Source of the DNA: Hyphomicrobiaceae bacterium | GTDB taxonomy: Bacteria > Pseudomonadota > Alphaproteobacteria > Rhizobiales > Hyphomicrobiaceae | Assembly (NCBI GenBank): GCA_022844275.1 | Contig: JALHMB010000007.1 | Coordinates: forward strand, 186,001-250,000 | Reading direction: 5' to 3' | Length of the DNA stretch: 64,000 nucleotides | Shown: positions 26,547 to 35,607 of the stretch, one piece after another | How positions within the stretch are numbered: the stretch's first letter is position 1 | Layout: the number at the start of each line of letters is the position of its first letter | The notes under the pieces: generated by a model | Told to the model about the DNA's origin: nothing | The model's database searches: none | What the model saw: the letters and a program-made list of their open reading frames with translations, nothing else | Program-made: the position numbers and the translations under genes

Positions 26547-27611
26547 TTACGCAGCGGCCTTGGCGAAGATCTCAGCGACCCGACGTCCACGTTCTGCCGG
26601 ATCGAGTGATTGCGGCTTCGCCATGCGCGCGGCGATCAGCAATGCATTGCGCGTCGCGCCGAGATTGGCGATGCCCTTGCCCGCGATGTCATACGCCGTG
26701 CCGTGCGCGGGCGTGCACACCGGAAAGGCATAGCCGCCGATGAGCGTGATGCCGCTCTCGAAGCCCATGAGCTTCATCGCGATCTGACCCTGGTCGTGAT
26801 ACATGGTCTGCACGGCATCGAAATCTCCGCGCTTGGCGCGCAGGAAGACCGTGTCCGAAGGAAATGGTCCCTCGCATAGGATGCCCTGCGCCTTCGCTGC
26901 GGCGACAGCAGGCTCGATGATGTCGATCTCCTCGCGACCGAAGTTACCACCGTCGCCGGCATGGGGATTCAGTCCGGCTACGGCAATGCGCGGGCGGGCT
27001 ATACCGACATCGCGCATGCAGCGATCCGTGAGCACAAGCCCGTTGATAATCGCTTCCTTCGTTATGTAGTGCGCTACGTCCTTCAGTGGCACGTGGCTCG
27101 TGATACGGGCGTTCCACAGGCCATCGAGAATATTGAACTCGCGGCCAGGACGCGCCGCGCCGCTCTCCTCGGTGATAACCGCGATCTCGTCCTCGTAGGA
27201 GCCATCCGCGAGCTTCATGGCATACTTGTTGAAGGGCGTGAACGTCACGGCATCCGCACCGCCGGCTGCACCGAGGCGAAGTGCGGCGCGGAAGTTCGCC
27301 AAAGCGAACGTCCCGCCCATACGCGACGCCGTTCCACGCGTCACGCGCGCCGGATCGAGATGACCGAGATCGACGAACACCGGCGCCCCATCGAACATGA
27401 CCGGCGCGCCGGGCTTCCACGTGCGACAGTCGCAGGCGAGGCCCGCCACGGACTCGCCCTCGGCAAGTACGCGGCGGTCGCCGATCACGATCACGTCGGC
27501 TGCAGCGCGGACCTCGGCATCCATGATGATCTTCGCGGTGAGCTCAGGGCTGATACCGCAAGGATCTCCCATCGCAAGCGCGAGCACGGGACGGCTTTTG
27601 TCCGTTGTCAT
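26547..27611 (-). CDS. PdxA family NAD-dependent dehydrogenase (4-hydroxythreonine-4-phosphate dehydrogenase-like)
   Basis: This 354-residue protein belongs to the PdxA family. LALAMGDPCGISPELTAKI opens it, the metal-binding histidines lie in TSHVPLKDV, and YHDQGQIAMKLMGF and GLNPHAGDGG are family motifs. The ATG at 27611 has GGAGGG upstream; a much longer frame upstream is shadow sequence of the next gene. PdxA makes a vitamin B6 precursor, but PdxA2 paralogues act in catabolism of four-carbon acid phosphates. Pairing with a HisD-like gene instead of ksgA/surA favours a PdxA2 role (inference). Confidence 0.88.
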   Translation of the reverse strand: MTTDKSRPVLALAMGDPCGISPELTAKIIMDAEVRAAADVIVIGDRRVLAEGESVAGLACDCRTWKPGAPVMFDGAPVFVDLGHLDPARVTRGTASRMGGTFALANFRAALRLGAAGGADAVTFTPFNKYAMKLADGSYEDEIAVITEESGAARPGREFNILDGLWNARITSHVPLKDVAHYITKEAIINGLVLTDRCMRDVGIARPRIAVAGLNPHAGDGGNFGREEIDIIEPAVAAAKAQGILCEGPFPSDTVFLRAKRGDFDAVQTMYHDQGQIAMKLMGFESGITLIGGYAFPVCTPAHGTAYDIAGKGIANLGATRNALLIAARMAKPQSLDPAERGRRVAEIFAKAAA

Positions 27612-27633
27612 GGCGTTTCCCTCCATTTCCCCC

Positions 27634-28911
27634 CTAGTTCGCCCCGGCAAAACGCTTGGCGCGGACGGTCGCAGTGATCTCGTGTGCGAGCATGCCCTCT
27701 TCGTGGCAGACGCGCGCGATGATCGGGGCGGCTTCGAGGGACGCGCGACGCGTGAGGCGCTGGTAGGTGACGGTCTTGATGAACTTGCCGACCCAGAGCC
27801 CGCCCGTGTAGCGCGCAGCACCAGACGTCGGGAGCGTGTGGTTCGTGCCGATGCCTTTATCACCATAGGCAACGGTCGACTCCTCGCCAATGAAAAGCGA
27901 GCCGTAGTTCTTGAGTTTCTCGAGATAGTAGTCGTCGCGTCCGGTCTGGATTTCGAGGTGCTCCGGCGCGTACTCGTCGGAGACCGCGATGGCCTCGTCG
28001 TCGCTTCCGACGACAACGATCTCACCCCAGTCGGCCCATGAGCGCGACGCGACCTCTCGGGTCGGCAGCGTCTTGAGCTGCAGCTCGACCTCGGCAAGCA
28101 CGGCGCGGCCCATCTTCTCCGAGGGCGTGACGAACCACGCAGGGCTGTCCGGCCCGTGCTCGGCCTGGCCGAGAAGATCGGTCGCGACGAGCGCCGGATC
28201 GGCGGTGTCATCGGCGATGACGAGGATCTCGGTCGGGCCTGCCGGAAGGTCGATGCCGACCATGCCGAAGAGCTGGCGCTTGGCCTCCGCGACGAAAGCA
28301 TTGCCGGGACCGGTGATCATATCGACGCGGGGCATGCCCACGCAGCCATGCGCCATCGACGCCATGGCCTGCACGCCACCGACGCAATAGATCTCGTCGG
28401 CGCCTGAATGATGGAGCGCATAGAGCGTCTGCGGGTAGATGCCATCGGGCCCGCGCGGCGGTGCGGCGGCGACGATGCGTCCGACGCCGGCGACCTTGGC
28501 CGTGCCGACACTCATGATTGCCGCGGAGATGAGCGGATACTTGCCGCCGGGGATGTAGCAGCCCACGGTCGAGACCGGGATCAGCTTCTGGCCGAGCAGG
28601 ACGCCGGGCGTAAGTTCCGTCTCGAACTCTTGCAGGCTTTCTCTCTGTCGCTTGGCGAACTCGGTCACTTGCGCCTGGCAGTAGGCGAAGTCCTCCTTGA
28701 AGGTCGTCGGCAGCGTGCGCGATACCTCGTCGATGCGCGCCTGCGGCACGCGGAACTCGCCCGTCCACTTGTCGAGATCGCGGGCATAGCGGCGGACAGC
28801 CTCGTCGCGGTTCTCGGCGATGTCCGCGATCATGCAGCGGACCGTGTTCTCGACTTCGACGGCGCGCGGCCCTGCCTGCAGCGCGGCACGTTTCAGATAG
28901 TTGCGAGCCAC
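27634..28911 (-). CDS. Histidinol dehydrogenase-like protein, probably a catabolic polyol/sulfonate dehydrogenase
   Basis: This 425-residue protein has the HisD fold motifs: GGKYPLISAAIMSVGTAKVAGV, TGPGNAFVAEAKRQLFG, the zinc-ligand pair in LGQAEHGPDSPAW, DEYAPEHLEI with the catalytic Glu-His, and HEEGMLAHEITATVR. It differs from canonical HisD and lies outside any his operon, resembling HpsN-type 2,3-dihydroxypropane-1-sulfonate 3-dehydrogenases. A GTG start at 28911 has GGGAGG six bases upstream. It is followed after 22 bp by the PdxA-like gene, so both oxidise successive or alternative hydroxy acids in one operon (inference). Confidence 0.88.
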   Translation of the reverse strand: MARNYLKRAALQAGPRAVEVENTVRCMIADIAENRDEAVRRYARDLDKWTGEFRVPQARIDEVSRTLPTTFKEDFAYCQAQVTEFAKRQRESLQEFETELTPGVLLGQKLIPVSTVGCYIPGGKYPLISAAIMSVGTAKVAGVGRIVAAAPPRGPDGIYPQTLYALHHSGADEIYCVGGVQAMASMAHGCVGMPRVDMITGPGNAFVAEAKRQLFGMVGIDLPAGPTEILVIADDTADPALVATDLLGQAEHGPDSPAWFVTPSEKMGRAVLAEVELQLKTLPTREVASRSWADWGEIVVVGSDDEAIAVSDEYAPEHLEIQTGRDDYYLEKLKNYGSLFIGEESTVAYGDKGIGTNHTLPTSGAARYTGGLWVGKFIKTVTYQRLTRRASLEAAPIIARVCHEEGMLAHEITATVRAKRFAGAN

Positions 28912-29011
28912 GGCATCCTCCCGATTGTTGAGATGTTTTCGACCTTGGAATGAGACGCTAGGTGGCTGGCAAGAGCCGGTCAAGATGGCCGGCGGGGCCG
29001 AGCTGCGGCCG

Positions 29012-29044
29012 CAAAACGAAACATCCCGGCGCGAGGGCCGGGAT
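29012..29044 (-). terminator. Rho-independent terminator of the lipoprotein gene
   Basis: On the minus strand ATCCCGGC (29044-29037), a 6-base loop and GCCGGGAT (29030-29023) form an 8-bp stem, followed by TGTTTCGTTTT. It lies 40 bp after the lipoprotein stop codon and before the HisD-like gene, so those genes are separate transcription units. Confidence 0.75.
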
Positions 29045-29084
29045 GCTTCTCAAATCGTTCTGTAAGTGGGCGTTGCAGAGCCAG

Positions 29085-30134
29085 CTAGCCTCGCGAGGCA
29101 GAGGCGGCAGTCTGCGGCAGCAGCTTCAGGATGCCCTGCGCGGCAGCGCCGGCGGCAGCGTCGGCCGTGTTCCCCCAAGTGCCATCGAGCGAACCTTCGG
29201 GGATTTCGTTCTTCTGCGAGACGGTTCCGAGCGAACGACCCTGGGGATCACGAACCAGCCAGTCGATCTGAATCGTCTGCTTGCCGCCCTGGCCCGCAGC
29301 CAGCACCACCTTGCCCTCGATGCGATAGGACGCGCCAGGCCGGTTGGCCATGGTCACGCCTTGGCGAGAGAGCTCGCGCTGGAGCGCGCTCGAGAGTGCC
29401 GTGTTGCCATCGCCGGGCGCGCCGGCAACGGTCGGAACGATCGCAGCGACATCGCCGCTCGACGGAAGGCTAGCGGTCGTCGTGCGTGCGGCAGCCTGCT
29501 CAGGCGCAGGCGCAGCAGCTGAGGACGCGACGGGCTGCGGCGCGTCAGACGGCTGAACCGAGCCGGCCACAGGCGGCGCGCCCGCGGGACGGTGGGCCGC
29601 GATCCACGTGGCGAGCTGCGCCGCCGTCTTGTCGGCGATGATCTGCGTCACCGCACCCGTAACGGCGGACCAGGGATCCTTCGCGGTTCCAGCTGGCGCC
29701 ATCTCCTCGCCGGTTACCCGATGAACGCGCTTCCCGGTCGGATCCGTGAGATCCCAGATGTACGAGACCTTGGTCTGGGAACGATCCTTCGATGCGACGA
29801 TGTAGCCGCGCAGCGTGTAGTCACCCTTGGCATCGCGATCGTTGATCAGCGTGATGCGCTGGCGCTCCGCCGACTGCACGATCTGCTCGCCGATCTGCCG
29901 CGATACGGCATCCGGCGCTCCGATCACGGGCGCGAGTGCGACTCGTGCGAGCGTTGCCTGCTGCGCTGGCTTCGCCGGGGTCGGCGAAGCCTCGGGCGTA
30001 GATGTCAGGCTGCTGAATAGCGACGATCCGCTCGACTCGCACCCGGCGAGACCCAAAGCGATGATGGCAATGACTGCCGGTGCGACGGAGCGAAGCCGGC
30101 TCCGTGATGTCCTCTCAGCGTCGGATTTGGTCAC
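29085..30134 (-). CDS. Predicted lipoprotein of unknown function
   Basis: This 349-residue protein has a lipoprotein signal: charged start, hydrophobic APAVIAIIALGLAGC with lipobox LAGC at residues 29-32. Residues 35-60 and 180-235 are Ser/Pro/Ala-rich linkers. Between and after them are two similar domains, each with a phrase of the type GDYTLRGYIVAS...TKVSYIWDLTDPTGKRVHRVTGEE and ASYRIEGKVVLA...QTIQIDWLVRDPQGRSLGTVSQ. This suggests an internal duplication. I recognise no named family. It is probably anchored in the envelope and ends in its own terminator. Confidence 0.85.
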   Translation of the reverse strand: MTKSDAERTSRSRLRSVAPAVIAIIALGLAGCESSGSSLFSSLTSTPEASPTPAKPAQQATLARVALAPVIGAPDAVSRQIGEQIVQSAERQRITLINDRDAKGDYTLRGYIVASKDRSQTKVSYIWDLTDPTGKRVHRVTGEEMAPAGTAKDPWSAVTGAVTQIIADKTAAQLATWIAAHRPAGAPPVAGSVQPSDAPQPVASSAAAPAPEQAAARTTTASLPSSGDVAAIVPTVAGAPGDGNTALSSALQRELSRQGVTMANRPGASYRIEGKVVLAAGQGGKQTIQIDWLVRDPQGRSLGTVSQKNEIPEGSLDGTWGNTADAAAGAAAQGILKLLPQTAASASRG

Positions 30135-30334
30135 GGTGACGCCCCCTTCAATGTGATTCCGCTGACACCCGGTGACCGACTTACGGACATGGCGGTCTCG
30201 AGGTTGTGCCTCGACTCGGTACCCTTTTTCGAATCCTGTATCTGCTGGCTCCCTAACCGTCCAGATGGACGCGCCAGCTTTCCTGTTTCTGAATCAGAAG
30301 TTAGCAGACACTTGATCGGTAAACTGTGGAAAAA

Positions 30335-31114
30335 CTACAGCAGGACGATGGCGGAGATTTGGCGGCCGTAGTCCGGCTCGCGCCGATGGGTCGTGCGACG
30401 ATAGCTGAAAAAATGCTCCGCGCACGAATACGTGCACCGTGTCTGGCTCTCGACAGTGCCGAGCCGCATGGCCCCGAGGCGCGCGAGCACAAAGGCAGGC
30501 AAATCGAAGTATGGCCGCGCGTCCGCTGAGGACCTTTTGAAAAATCCAGCATAATCGGCTGATTTGGTGATGAAATTTGCCTCGAACTCGGGACCGACCT
30601 CATAGGCCGTTGGACCGATGCACGGGCCGAGCGTCGCGGAAATGCTCGCCCGGCGCGCGCCGAGCCTCTCCATGGTTGCGACGGTCGACTCGAGGACGCC
30701 GCCGAGCGCACCCTTCCAGCCAGCATGGGCGGCAGCGACAATGCCCGCTTCCGCGTCCGCAAAAAGTACCGGTGCACAATCGGCGGCGAGCGCACCTACG
30801 GCGATGCCCGGCGTCGCCGTGACGAGTGCATCCGCCTTCGGCATGGTCTCGAACGTCCAGGGCTCGGTAACCACGATCGCGTCGGCGCTGTGATGCTGGT
30901 AGGCGGTGAGCAGGCCATCCGGTGTCGCGCCGAGTTGGTGCGCGACCCGCCGGCGGTTCTCGCCCACAACATCGCGCGCATCCTTCGACCCGAGCCCGCA
31001 GTTGAGCGAAGCATAGATGCCTTCGGAGACGCCGCCCTGCCGACCGAAGAAACCGTGCGCTACGCGAGCGTGCCGCGAGAGCGCTTCCGACTGGATCGGC
31101 TTGAGCATTTCCAT
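30335..31114 (-). CDS. pgeF: Peptidoglycan editing factor PgeF (YfiH/laccase-domain family)
   Basis: This 259-residue protein has the family motifs HGFFGRQGGVSEGIYASLN, the histidine in TAYQHHSADAIVV, the cysteine in AADCAPVLF and the histidine in AHAGWKGALGG, which form the copper/zinc or purine-nucleoside active site, and LGPCIGPTAYEVG. E. coli PgeF removes wrongly incorporated L-Ser from peptidoglycan precursors; other members act on purine nucleosides. It is on the same strand as grxC and comF. Confidence 0.93.
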   Translation of the reverse strand: MEMLKPIQSEALSRHARVAHGFFGRQGGVSEGIYASLNCGLGSKDARDVVGENRRRVAHQLGATPDGLLTAYQHHSADAIVVTEPWTFETMPKADALVTATPGIAVGALAADCAPVLFADAEAGIVAAAHAGWKGALGGVLESTVATMERLGARRASISATLGPCIGPTAYEVGPEFEANFITKSADYAGFFKRSSADARPYFDLPAFVLARLGAMRLGTVESQTRCTYSCAEHFFSYRRTTHRREPDYGRQISAIVLL

Positions 31115-31150
31115 CCCACTGGAGATCTTGATCCGACGGCCTACCCGATA

Positions 31151-31408
31151 TCAGCCGGCGAGCAGCGGGTCGAGCCTCCCCGCGTGGTCAAGGGCATAAA
31201 GCTCGTCACATCCGCCGACATGCATGTCATCGATGAAGATCTGCGGCACGGTAGTCTGCCCGCCGGCCATCTCAACGAGCTCCTCGCGCTCTGCCGGCTT
31301 GCCGGTCAGATTGATCTCTTGAAAGGGCACATTCTTGGACGAGAGCAGCCGGCGCGCGGCATCGCAGTATCCGCACCAATCTCTCGTGTAGATGACCACC
31401 TTGGGCAT
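31151..31408 (-). CDS. grxC: Glutaredoxin 3
   Basis: This 85-residue thiol-disulphide oxidoreductase has its active site at C12 and C15 in RDWCGYCDAA; most GrxC have CPYC, here CGYC. TTVPQIFIDDMHVGGCDEL is the cis-proline and glutathione-binding part. The ATG at 31408 fits the family length; the frame is open much further upstream without glutaredoxin sequence. It lies between comF and pgeF. Confidence 0.94.
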   Translation of the reverse strand: MPKVVIYTRDWCGYCDAARRLLSSKNVPFQEINLTGKPAEREELVEMAGGQTTVPQIFIDDMHVGGCDELYALDHAGRLDPLLAG

Positions 31409-31536
31409 GAGCGAGCGGGCCTCTCGGGAATCGGACGTATTGCAGCACAAATGTAATGCCTCCCGCACCCGAGGACGAGGGATGCCACACGCTGTCCTGC
31501 ATAACGGTGCGCGCAAGGCTCGCCTCTTGAAATCAG

Positions 31537-32349
31537 CTAGAGATCGACCCTGCGCGGATCGGCGACCATGGCGGCCGCCAGCACATCGACGCGCGCCGCA
31601 CCAGCCGCCCTCAACGCCCTCGCGCACGCGCCGACCGTGGCGCCCGTCGTGATCACATCATCAACGACGATGACGTTCCGTCCCGCGACCCGGTCTCGCG
31701 CAGCAGCCGTCACCGCAAAGGCCCCGGCGACATTCGTAGCCCGCTGCGCCGCGCTCGAACCGACCTGAGTCGGCGTTGTTTTGATCTTGGCGAGGACAAA
31801 GGGATCGAACGCGACGCCGCTCAACTGCGAGACCTCGCGCGACAGCAGCGCTGCCTGGTTGAACTGCCGGCGCATGAGCCGCCAGCGAGTCATGGGCACA
31901 GGCACGAGAAGCTCGGCATCGGTCAGGATCTCATTTCCTGCCCGCATCATCCACCGTGCCAACAGCCGGCGCGCCTCATGGCGATCGGCATATTTAAAGC
32001 CGTGAATGAGTTCGCGGACCACACCTCCGAAGACAGCCGCGGCGCGTGCGCGGTCATAGGGCGGCGGATCGGCCGCCGCCGCGGCCGAAATCTGCGGGCC
32101 GTCACTGCCGAAAGGGAGCGGCAGGCCAAGCCGGTGGCACAGCGGCGGCGTGATGAAAGTCACCTGCTGCCAACAGCCGGCGCAAAGCGCGTCATGGGCG
32201 GCCGTGCGATCATGACAGGCGAGGCACAGCGACGGCGCGATCGCATTGCCAAGATCGGCAAAGGCCGCCCCCAGATGCCAGCGCACTTCGGCCAGCCAGC
32301 GACGTGCGCCGCGCTCGCCTTCCTCCCCAGTCTCGCCGATTCCGCTCAC
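31537..32349 (-). CDS. ComF family phosphoribosyltransferase-like protein
   Basis: This 270-residue protein has the ComF layout: an N-terminal double zinc-finger (CLACHDR and CAGCW), then HGFKYADRHEARRLLARWM, VPVPMTRWRLMRRQFNQAALL and the PRPP-binding loop NVIVVDDVITTGATV. ComF helps DNA uptake in naturally transformable bacteria, but in alphaproteobacteria its role is mostly unproven. The start is GTG at 32349 and the ribosome site is weak. It is divergent from the ion-channel gene. Confidence 0.9.
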   Translation of the reverse strand: MSGIGETGEEGERGARRWLAEVRWHLGAAFADLGNAIAPSLCLACHDRTAAHDALCAGCWQQVTFITPPLCHRLGLPLPFGSDGPQISAAAAADPPPYDRARAAAVFGGVVRELIHGFKYADRHEARRLLARWMMRAGNEILTDAELLVPVPMTRWRLMRRQFNQAALLSREVSQLSGVAFDPFVLAKIKTTPTQVGSSAAQRATNVAGAFAVTAAARDRVAGRNVIVVDDVITTGATVGACARALRAAGAARVDVLAAAMVADPRRVDL

Positions 32350-32509
32350 TTGCCGTTCAGCCCCGGTTTTTCATCCCGGCCTGATCATAGCCTGCCGAAC
32401 TGGAGGTTGTGCAACAGATCACGCACCCGGCGCTTTGCCGCGACTGGCGGTCTTGCCAAATCCAATATTGCGGAAGATGTTGCGCCGCCTTTGCCAGAAC
32501 CCCGAGAGG

Positions 32510-33376
32510 ATGACTGTGACAGCGAGCAATATCGAGGGCGATGCACCCTGGCGCGCCCGGATCCGCAGTATTGTAGAATCCGATGGCTTTCAGCGTTTCA
32601 TCATCATTGTCATCACGCTCAACGCGATCGGCCTGGGCCTCGAGACGGTCCCATTCATCAATGAGGAAATCGGCACGCTGCTTTGGCTCATCGATCATGC
32701 GGCGCTGCTCATCTTCGTTCTCGAGATATCCGCGAAGCTGCTTGCTTATAGGCTCAGCTATTTCCGCGATGCCTGGAATATCTTCGACTTCACGATCGTC
32801 GCCATTGCCGTGCTGCCGATGAGCGGCGGCCTCTCGGTATTGCGTGCGCTGCGCATACTTCGCGCCGCACGCATCATCTCGGTCGTGCCCGCCATGCGCC
32901 GAGTCGTCGAGGGACTGCTCTACGCTATTCCATCTCTCGGCGCCGTCATGGCGCTCCTAGCGATCATCTTCTACATATGCGCCGTGATGGCGACGAAGCT
33001 CTTCGGCAACGATTTTGACGAGCTGTTCGGAAACCTCGGCCGCTCGCTCTTCACGCTGTTCCAGATCATGACGCTCGAAGGCTGGACCGACGGCGTCGTG
33101 CGGCCAATCATGAAGGTCTATCCCTACGCTTGGCTCTTCTTCATTCCGTTCATACTCACGGTGACCTTCGCGGTGCTCAATCTCTTCATCGCGATCATCG
33201 TCGGTGCCATGGAGGAGGCCGCCAAGAACGACACCGAGATGCTGCACCAGGACGCCGAGAAGTTGCACGCCGATGCTCAACTGCAAAGCCGCCAGCACGA
33301 AGTGCTCATGGGCGAGATCCGCTCGCTCAAGGAGGAGATCGTGGCACTCCGAGGCATGGTAAAGCCGGGCAGCTAG
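32510..33376 (+). CDS. Voltage-gated ion channel, bacterial NavBac type
   Basis: This 288-residue protein has one six-helix channel domain. S1 is FIIIVITLNAIGLGLE, S2 ALLIFVLEISAKLLAY, S3 IFDFTIVAIAVLPM. S4 (residues 108-133) carries arginines at 112, 115, 118 and 121, the voltage sensor. The pore filter is TLEGWTD at 188-194, against TLESW in NaChBac-type sodium channels. S6 is FAVLNLFIAIIVGAMEEA, and a C-terminal coiled coil (about 238-282) would hold the tetramer together. The ATG at 32510 directly follows GAGAGG; a GTG six bases on has better spacing. Confidence 0.9.
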   Translation: MTVTASNIEGDAPWRARIRSIVESDGFQRFIIIVITLNAIGLGLETVPFINEEIGTLLWLIDHAALLIFVLEISAKLLAYRLSYFRDAWNIFDFTIVAIAVLPMSGGLSVLRALRILRAARIISVVPAMRRVVEGLLYAIPSLGAVMALLAIIFYICAVMATKLFGNDFDELFGNLGRSLFTLFQIMTLEGWTDGVVRPIMKVYPYAWLFFIPFILTVTFAVLNLFIAIIVGAMEEAAKNDTEMLHQDAEKLHADAQLQSRQHEVLMGEIRSLKEEIVALRGMVKPGS

Positions 33377-33450
33377 GCTGCGCCCTTGCCATCGAAACGC
33401 AAGGGCTTAGAGTAATTCTATTGCTGCCAGCCGAAGAGTGAGCGTGCGCG

Positions 33451-34632
33451 ATGCGGATTCCCGAGAAGATCAAAGCCTACCATAACGATCTCACCGCCTG
33501 GCGGCGCGATCTGCACGCCCATCCCGAGCTTGGCTTCGACGAGCACCGCACGAGCGACTTCGTGGCGAAAAAGCTCGGCGAGTTCGGCGTCACCGTGCAT
33601 CGCAACGTCGGCAAGACGGGCGTCGTCGGCGTGCTCCAGACGGGCAACGGGCCGACAATTGGCCTGCGCTGCGACATGGATGCTCTGCCGATCGACGAGA
33701 TTGCCGAAGTACCCTTCAAGTCGACCCGCCCCGGCGTCATGCACGCGTGCGGGCACGACGGGCACACGACCATGCTGCTCGGGGCGGCGCGCTATCTCGC
33801 CGAGACGAAGAACTTCGACGGCACGGTCTATTTCATCTTCCAGCCGGCCGAGGAAGGCATCGGCGGCGCACTGGCCATGCTCGAAGACAAGCTATTCGAG
33901 CGCTTTCCCTGCGACAGCGTTTTTGGGATGCACAACAATCCCGGGCTCGAAGTCGGCAAGTTCGCGATCCGTCCGGGTGCGATGATGGCCGGCGGTGCCT
34001 TCTTCGACATCGACATTATGGGCCGCGGCTCGCACGGCGCGCGGCCGGAGGAATCCGTCGATCCCGTGCTCGTCGCGAGCCACATCGTCACTTCACTGCA
34101 GGCCATTGTCTCGCGCAACGTCACGCCGACCGCGACCGCCGTCGTGAGCTGCACGGCGATCCATGCCGGCGATGCCTACAACGTCATCCCACAGACGGCG
34201 ACCATCCGCGGGACCGTGCGCACATTCAGCCACGATGTCATGTCGCAGGTCGAGAAAGCCATGAAGCGGACGGCGGCCAATACGGCAGCGGCCTTCGGCG
34301 CCACGGCAGATGTGAAATTCGACGTGAAGTTTGCGCCGCTCGTCAATGATGAGAAGGAAACGGCTTTCATGGCGGATCGAGCCGTGGAGCTCGTTGGCGC
34401 GGCCCACGTCGACCGCAACCGCGGCCTGATCATGGCGTCTGAGGACTTCTCATTCATGCTGGAGAAGTGCAAAGGCGCCTACATCAACATCGGCAATGGC
34501 GGGCTCGGCACGCCGACGAGCGTGCCCGTTCACAATCCCGCCTACCAGTTCAACGACGAGATCCTCCCGCTCGGCTCGGCGCTCTACGCACGCCTAGTCG
34601 AAGCCAAGCTCGGCCGCCTCGGCGCCGGCTGA
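33451..34632 (+). CDS. M20 family aminoacylase/amidohydrolase (hippurate hydrolase-like)
   Basis: This 393-residue metallopeptidase-fold hydrolase has RCDMDALPIDE (bridging aspartate), HACGHDGHTTMLLGAA and PAEEGIGGA (catalytic glutamates and metal histidines), and the lid-domain GRGSHGARPEESVDP. It would cleave N-acyl or N-carbamoyl amino acids or similar amides. The gene is 39 bp upstream of a BKACE gene, likely one operon. Confidence 0.93.
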   Translation: MRIPEKIKAYHNDLTAWRRDLHAHPELGFDEHRTSDFVAKKLGEFGVTVHRNVGKTGVVGVLQTGNGPTIGLRCDMDALPIDEIAEVPFKSTRPGVMHACGHDGHTTMLLGAARYLAETKNFDGTVYFIFQPAEEGIGGALAMLEDKLFERFPCDSVFGMHNNPGLEVGKFAIRPGAMMAGGAFFDIDIMGRGSHGARPEESVDPVLVASHIVTSLQAIVSRNVTPTATAVVSCTAIHAGDAYNVIPQTATIRGTVRTFSHDVMSQVEKAMKRTAANTAAAFGATADVKFDVKFAPLVNDEKETAFMADRAVELVGAAHVDRNRGLIMASEDFSFMLEKCKGAYINIGNGGLGTPTSVPVHNPAYQFNDEILPLGSALYARLVEAKLGRLGAG

Positions 34633-34671
34633 CCGCTCACTTCCTCAAGAACGACAAACGGAAACGCTCCC

Positions 34672-35607
34672 ATGGCCAAGGCATCTCGCAAAGTCATCAT
34701 CACGTGCGCCGTTACCGGCTCGATCCATACGCCCTCGATGTCGCCACATCTGCCGATCACGGCGGAGGAGATCGCGGATGCCGCGATCGGTGCCGCGGAG
34801 GCCGGCGCCGCCGTCGTGCATCTGCACGCGCGCGATCCCAAGACCGGCAAGCCGGATCAATCGACCGAGGCCTTCGCGCCATTCCTGAAGGTGATCAAGC
34901 AGCGCTCGAACTGCGTGGTGAACATCACCACAGGCGGCGCCATGACCATGACCATCGAGGAGCGCGTTCGTCCGGCCGCGACCTTCAAGCCCGAGGTCGC
35001 CTCGCTCAACATGGGCACGATGAACTTCGGCCTCTACCCGATGCTCGAGCGCCAGAAGGAGTTCAAGCACGACTGGGAGAGGCCCTATCTCGAGGGCTCG
35101 CGCGCCGGCTTCTTCAAGAACACGTTCGCCGACATCGAGTACATCCTGACGACCTGCGCCGCCAACGGATCGCGCTTCGAGGTCGAGTGCTACGACATCG
35201 GCCATCTCTATACGCTGCGCCACTTCGCCGACCGCGGCATCATCAAGCCGCCCTTCTTCATCCAGTCGGTCTTCGGCATCCTCGGCGGCATTGGCCCGCA
35301 CTATGAGGATGTGGTCATGATGAAGCGTACGGCGGATCGCCTGTTCGGCGACCAGTACCGCTGGAGCGTGCTCGGCGCCGGGCGCAACCAGCTCGCCATC
35401 GCGGCCATGGCTGCCGCCATGGGCGGCAACGTCCGCGTCGGCATGGAGGACAGCCTCTGGATCGGCCCCGGCCAGCTCGCCAAGTCCAATGCGGAGCAGG
35501 TGACGAAGGTGCGCCAGATCATCGAGGGCCTCGGGCTCACGATCGCATCGGCCGACGAAGCCCGCGAGATCCTTGCCCTCAAGGGCGGCGACAAGGTCGA
35601 TTTCTAA
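34672..35607 (+). CDS. BKACE family beta-keto acid cleavage enzyme (DUF849, Kce-like)
   Basis: This 311-residue TIM-barrel enzyme opens with ITCAVTGSIHTPSMSPHLPI and has the zinc-binding VVHLHARDPKTG, NITTGGAMTMT and the C-terminal GNVRVGMEDSLWIGPGQLA, all BKACE hallmarks. Kce condenses a beta-keto acid with acetyl-CoA and cleaves it into acetoacetate and an acyl-CoA. Substrates in this family vary widely. With the M20 hydrolase it could form a two-step route from an N-acyl or amino compound (inference). Confidence 0.93.
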   Translation: MAKASRKVIITCAVTGSIHTPSMSPHLPITAEEIADAAIGAAEAGAAVVHLHARDPKTGKPDQSTEAFAPFLKVIKQRSNCVVNITTGGAMTMTIEERVRPAATFKPEVASLNMGTMNFGLYPMLERQKEFKHDWERPYLEGSRAGFFKNTFADIEYILTTCAANGSRFEVECYDIGHLYTLRHFADRGIIKPPFFIQSVFGILGGIGPHYEDVVMMKRTADRLFGDQYRWSVLGAGRNQLAIAAMAAAMGGNVRVGMEDSLWIGPGQLAKSNAEQVTKVRQIIEGLGLTIASADEAREILALKGGDKVDF

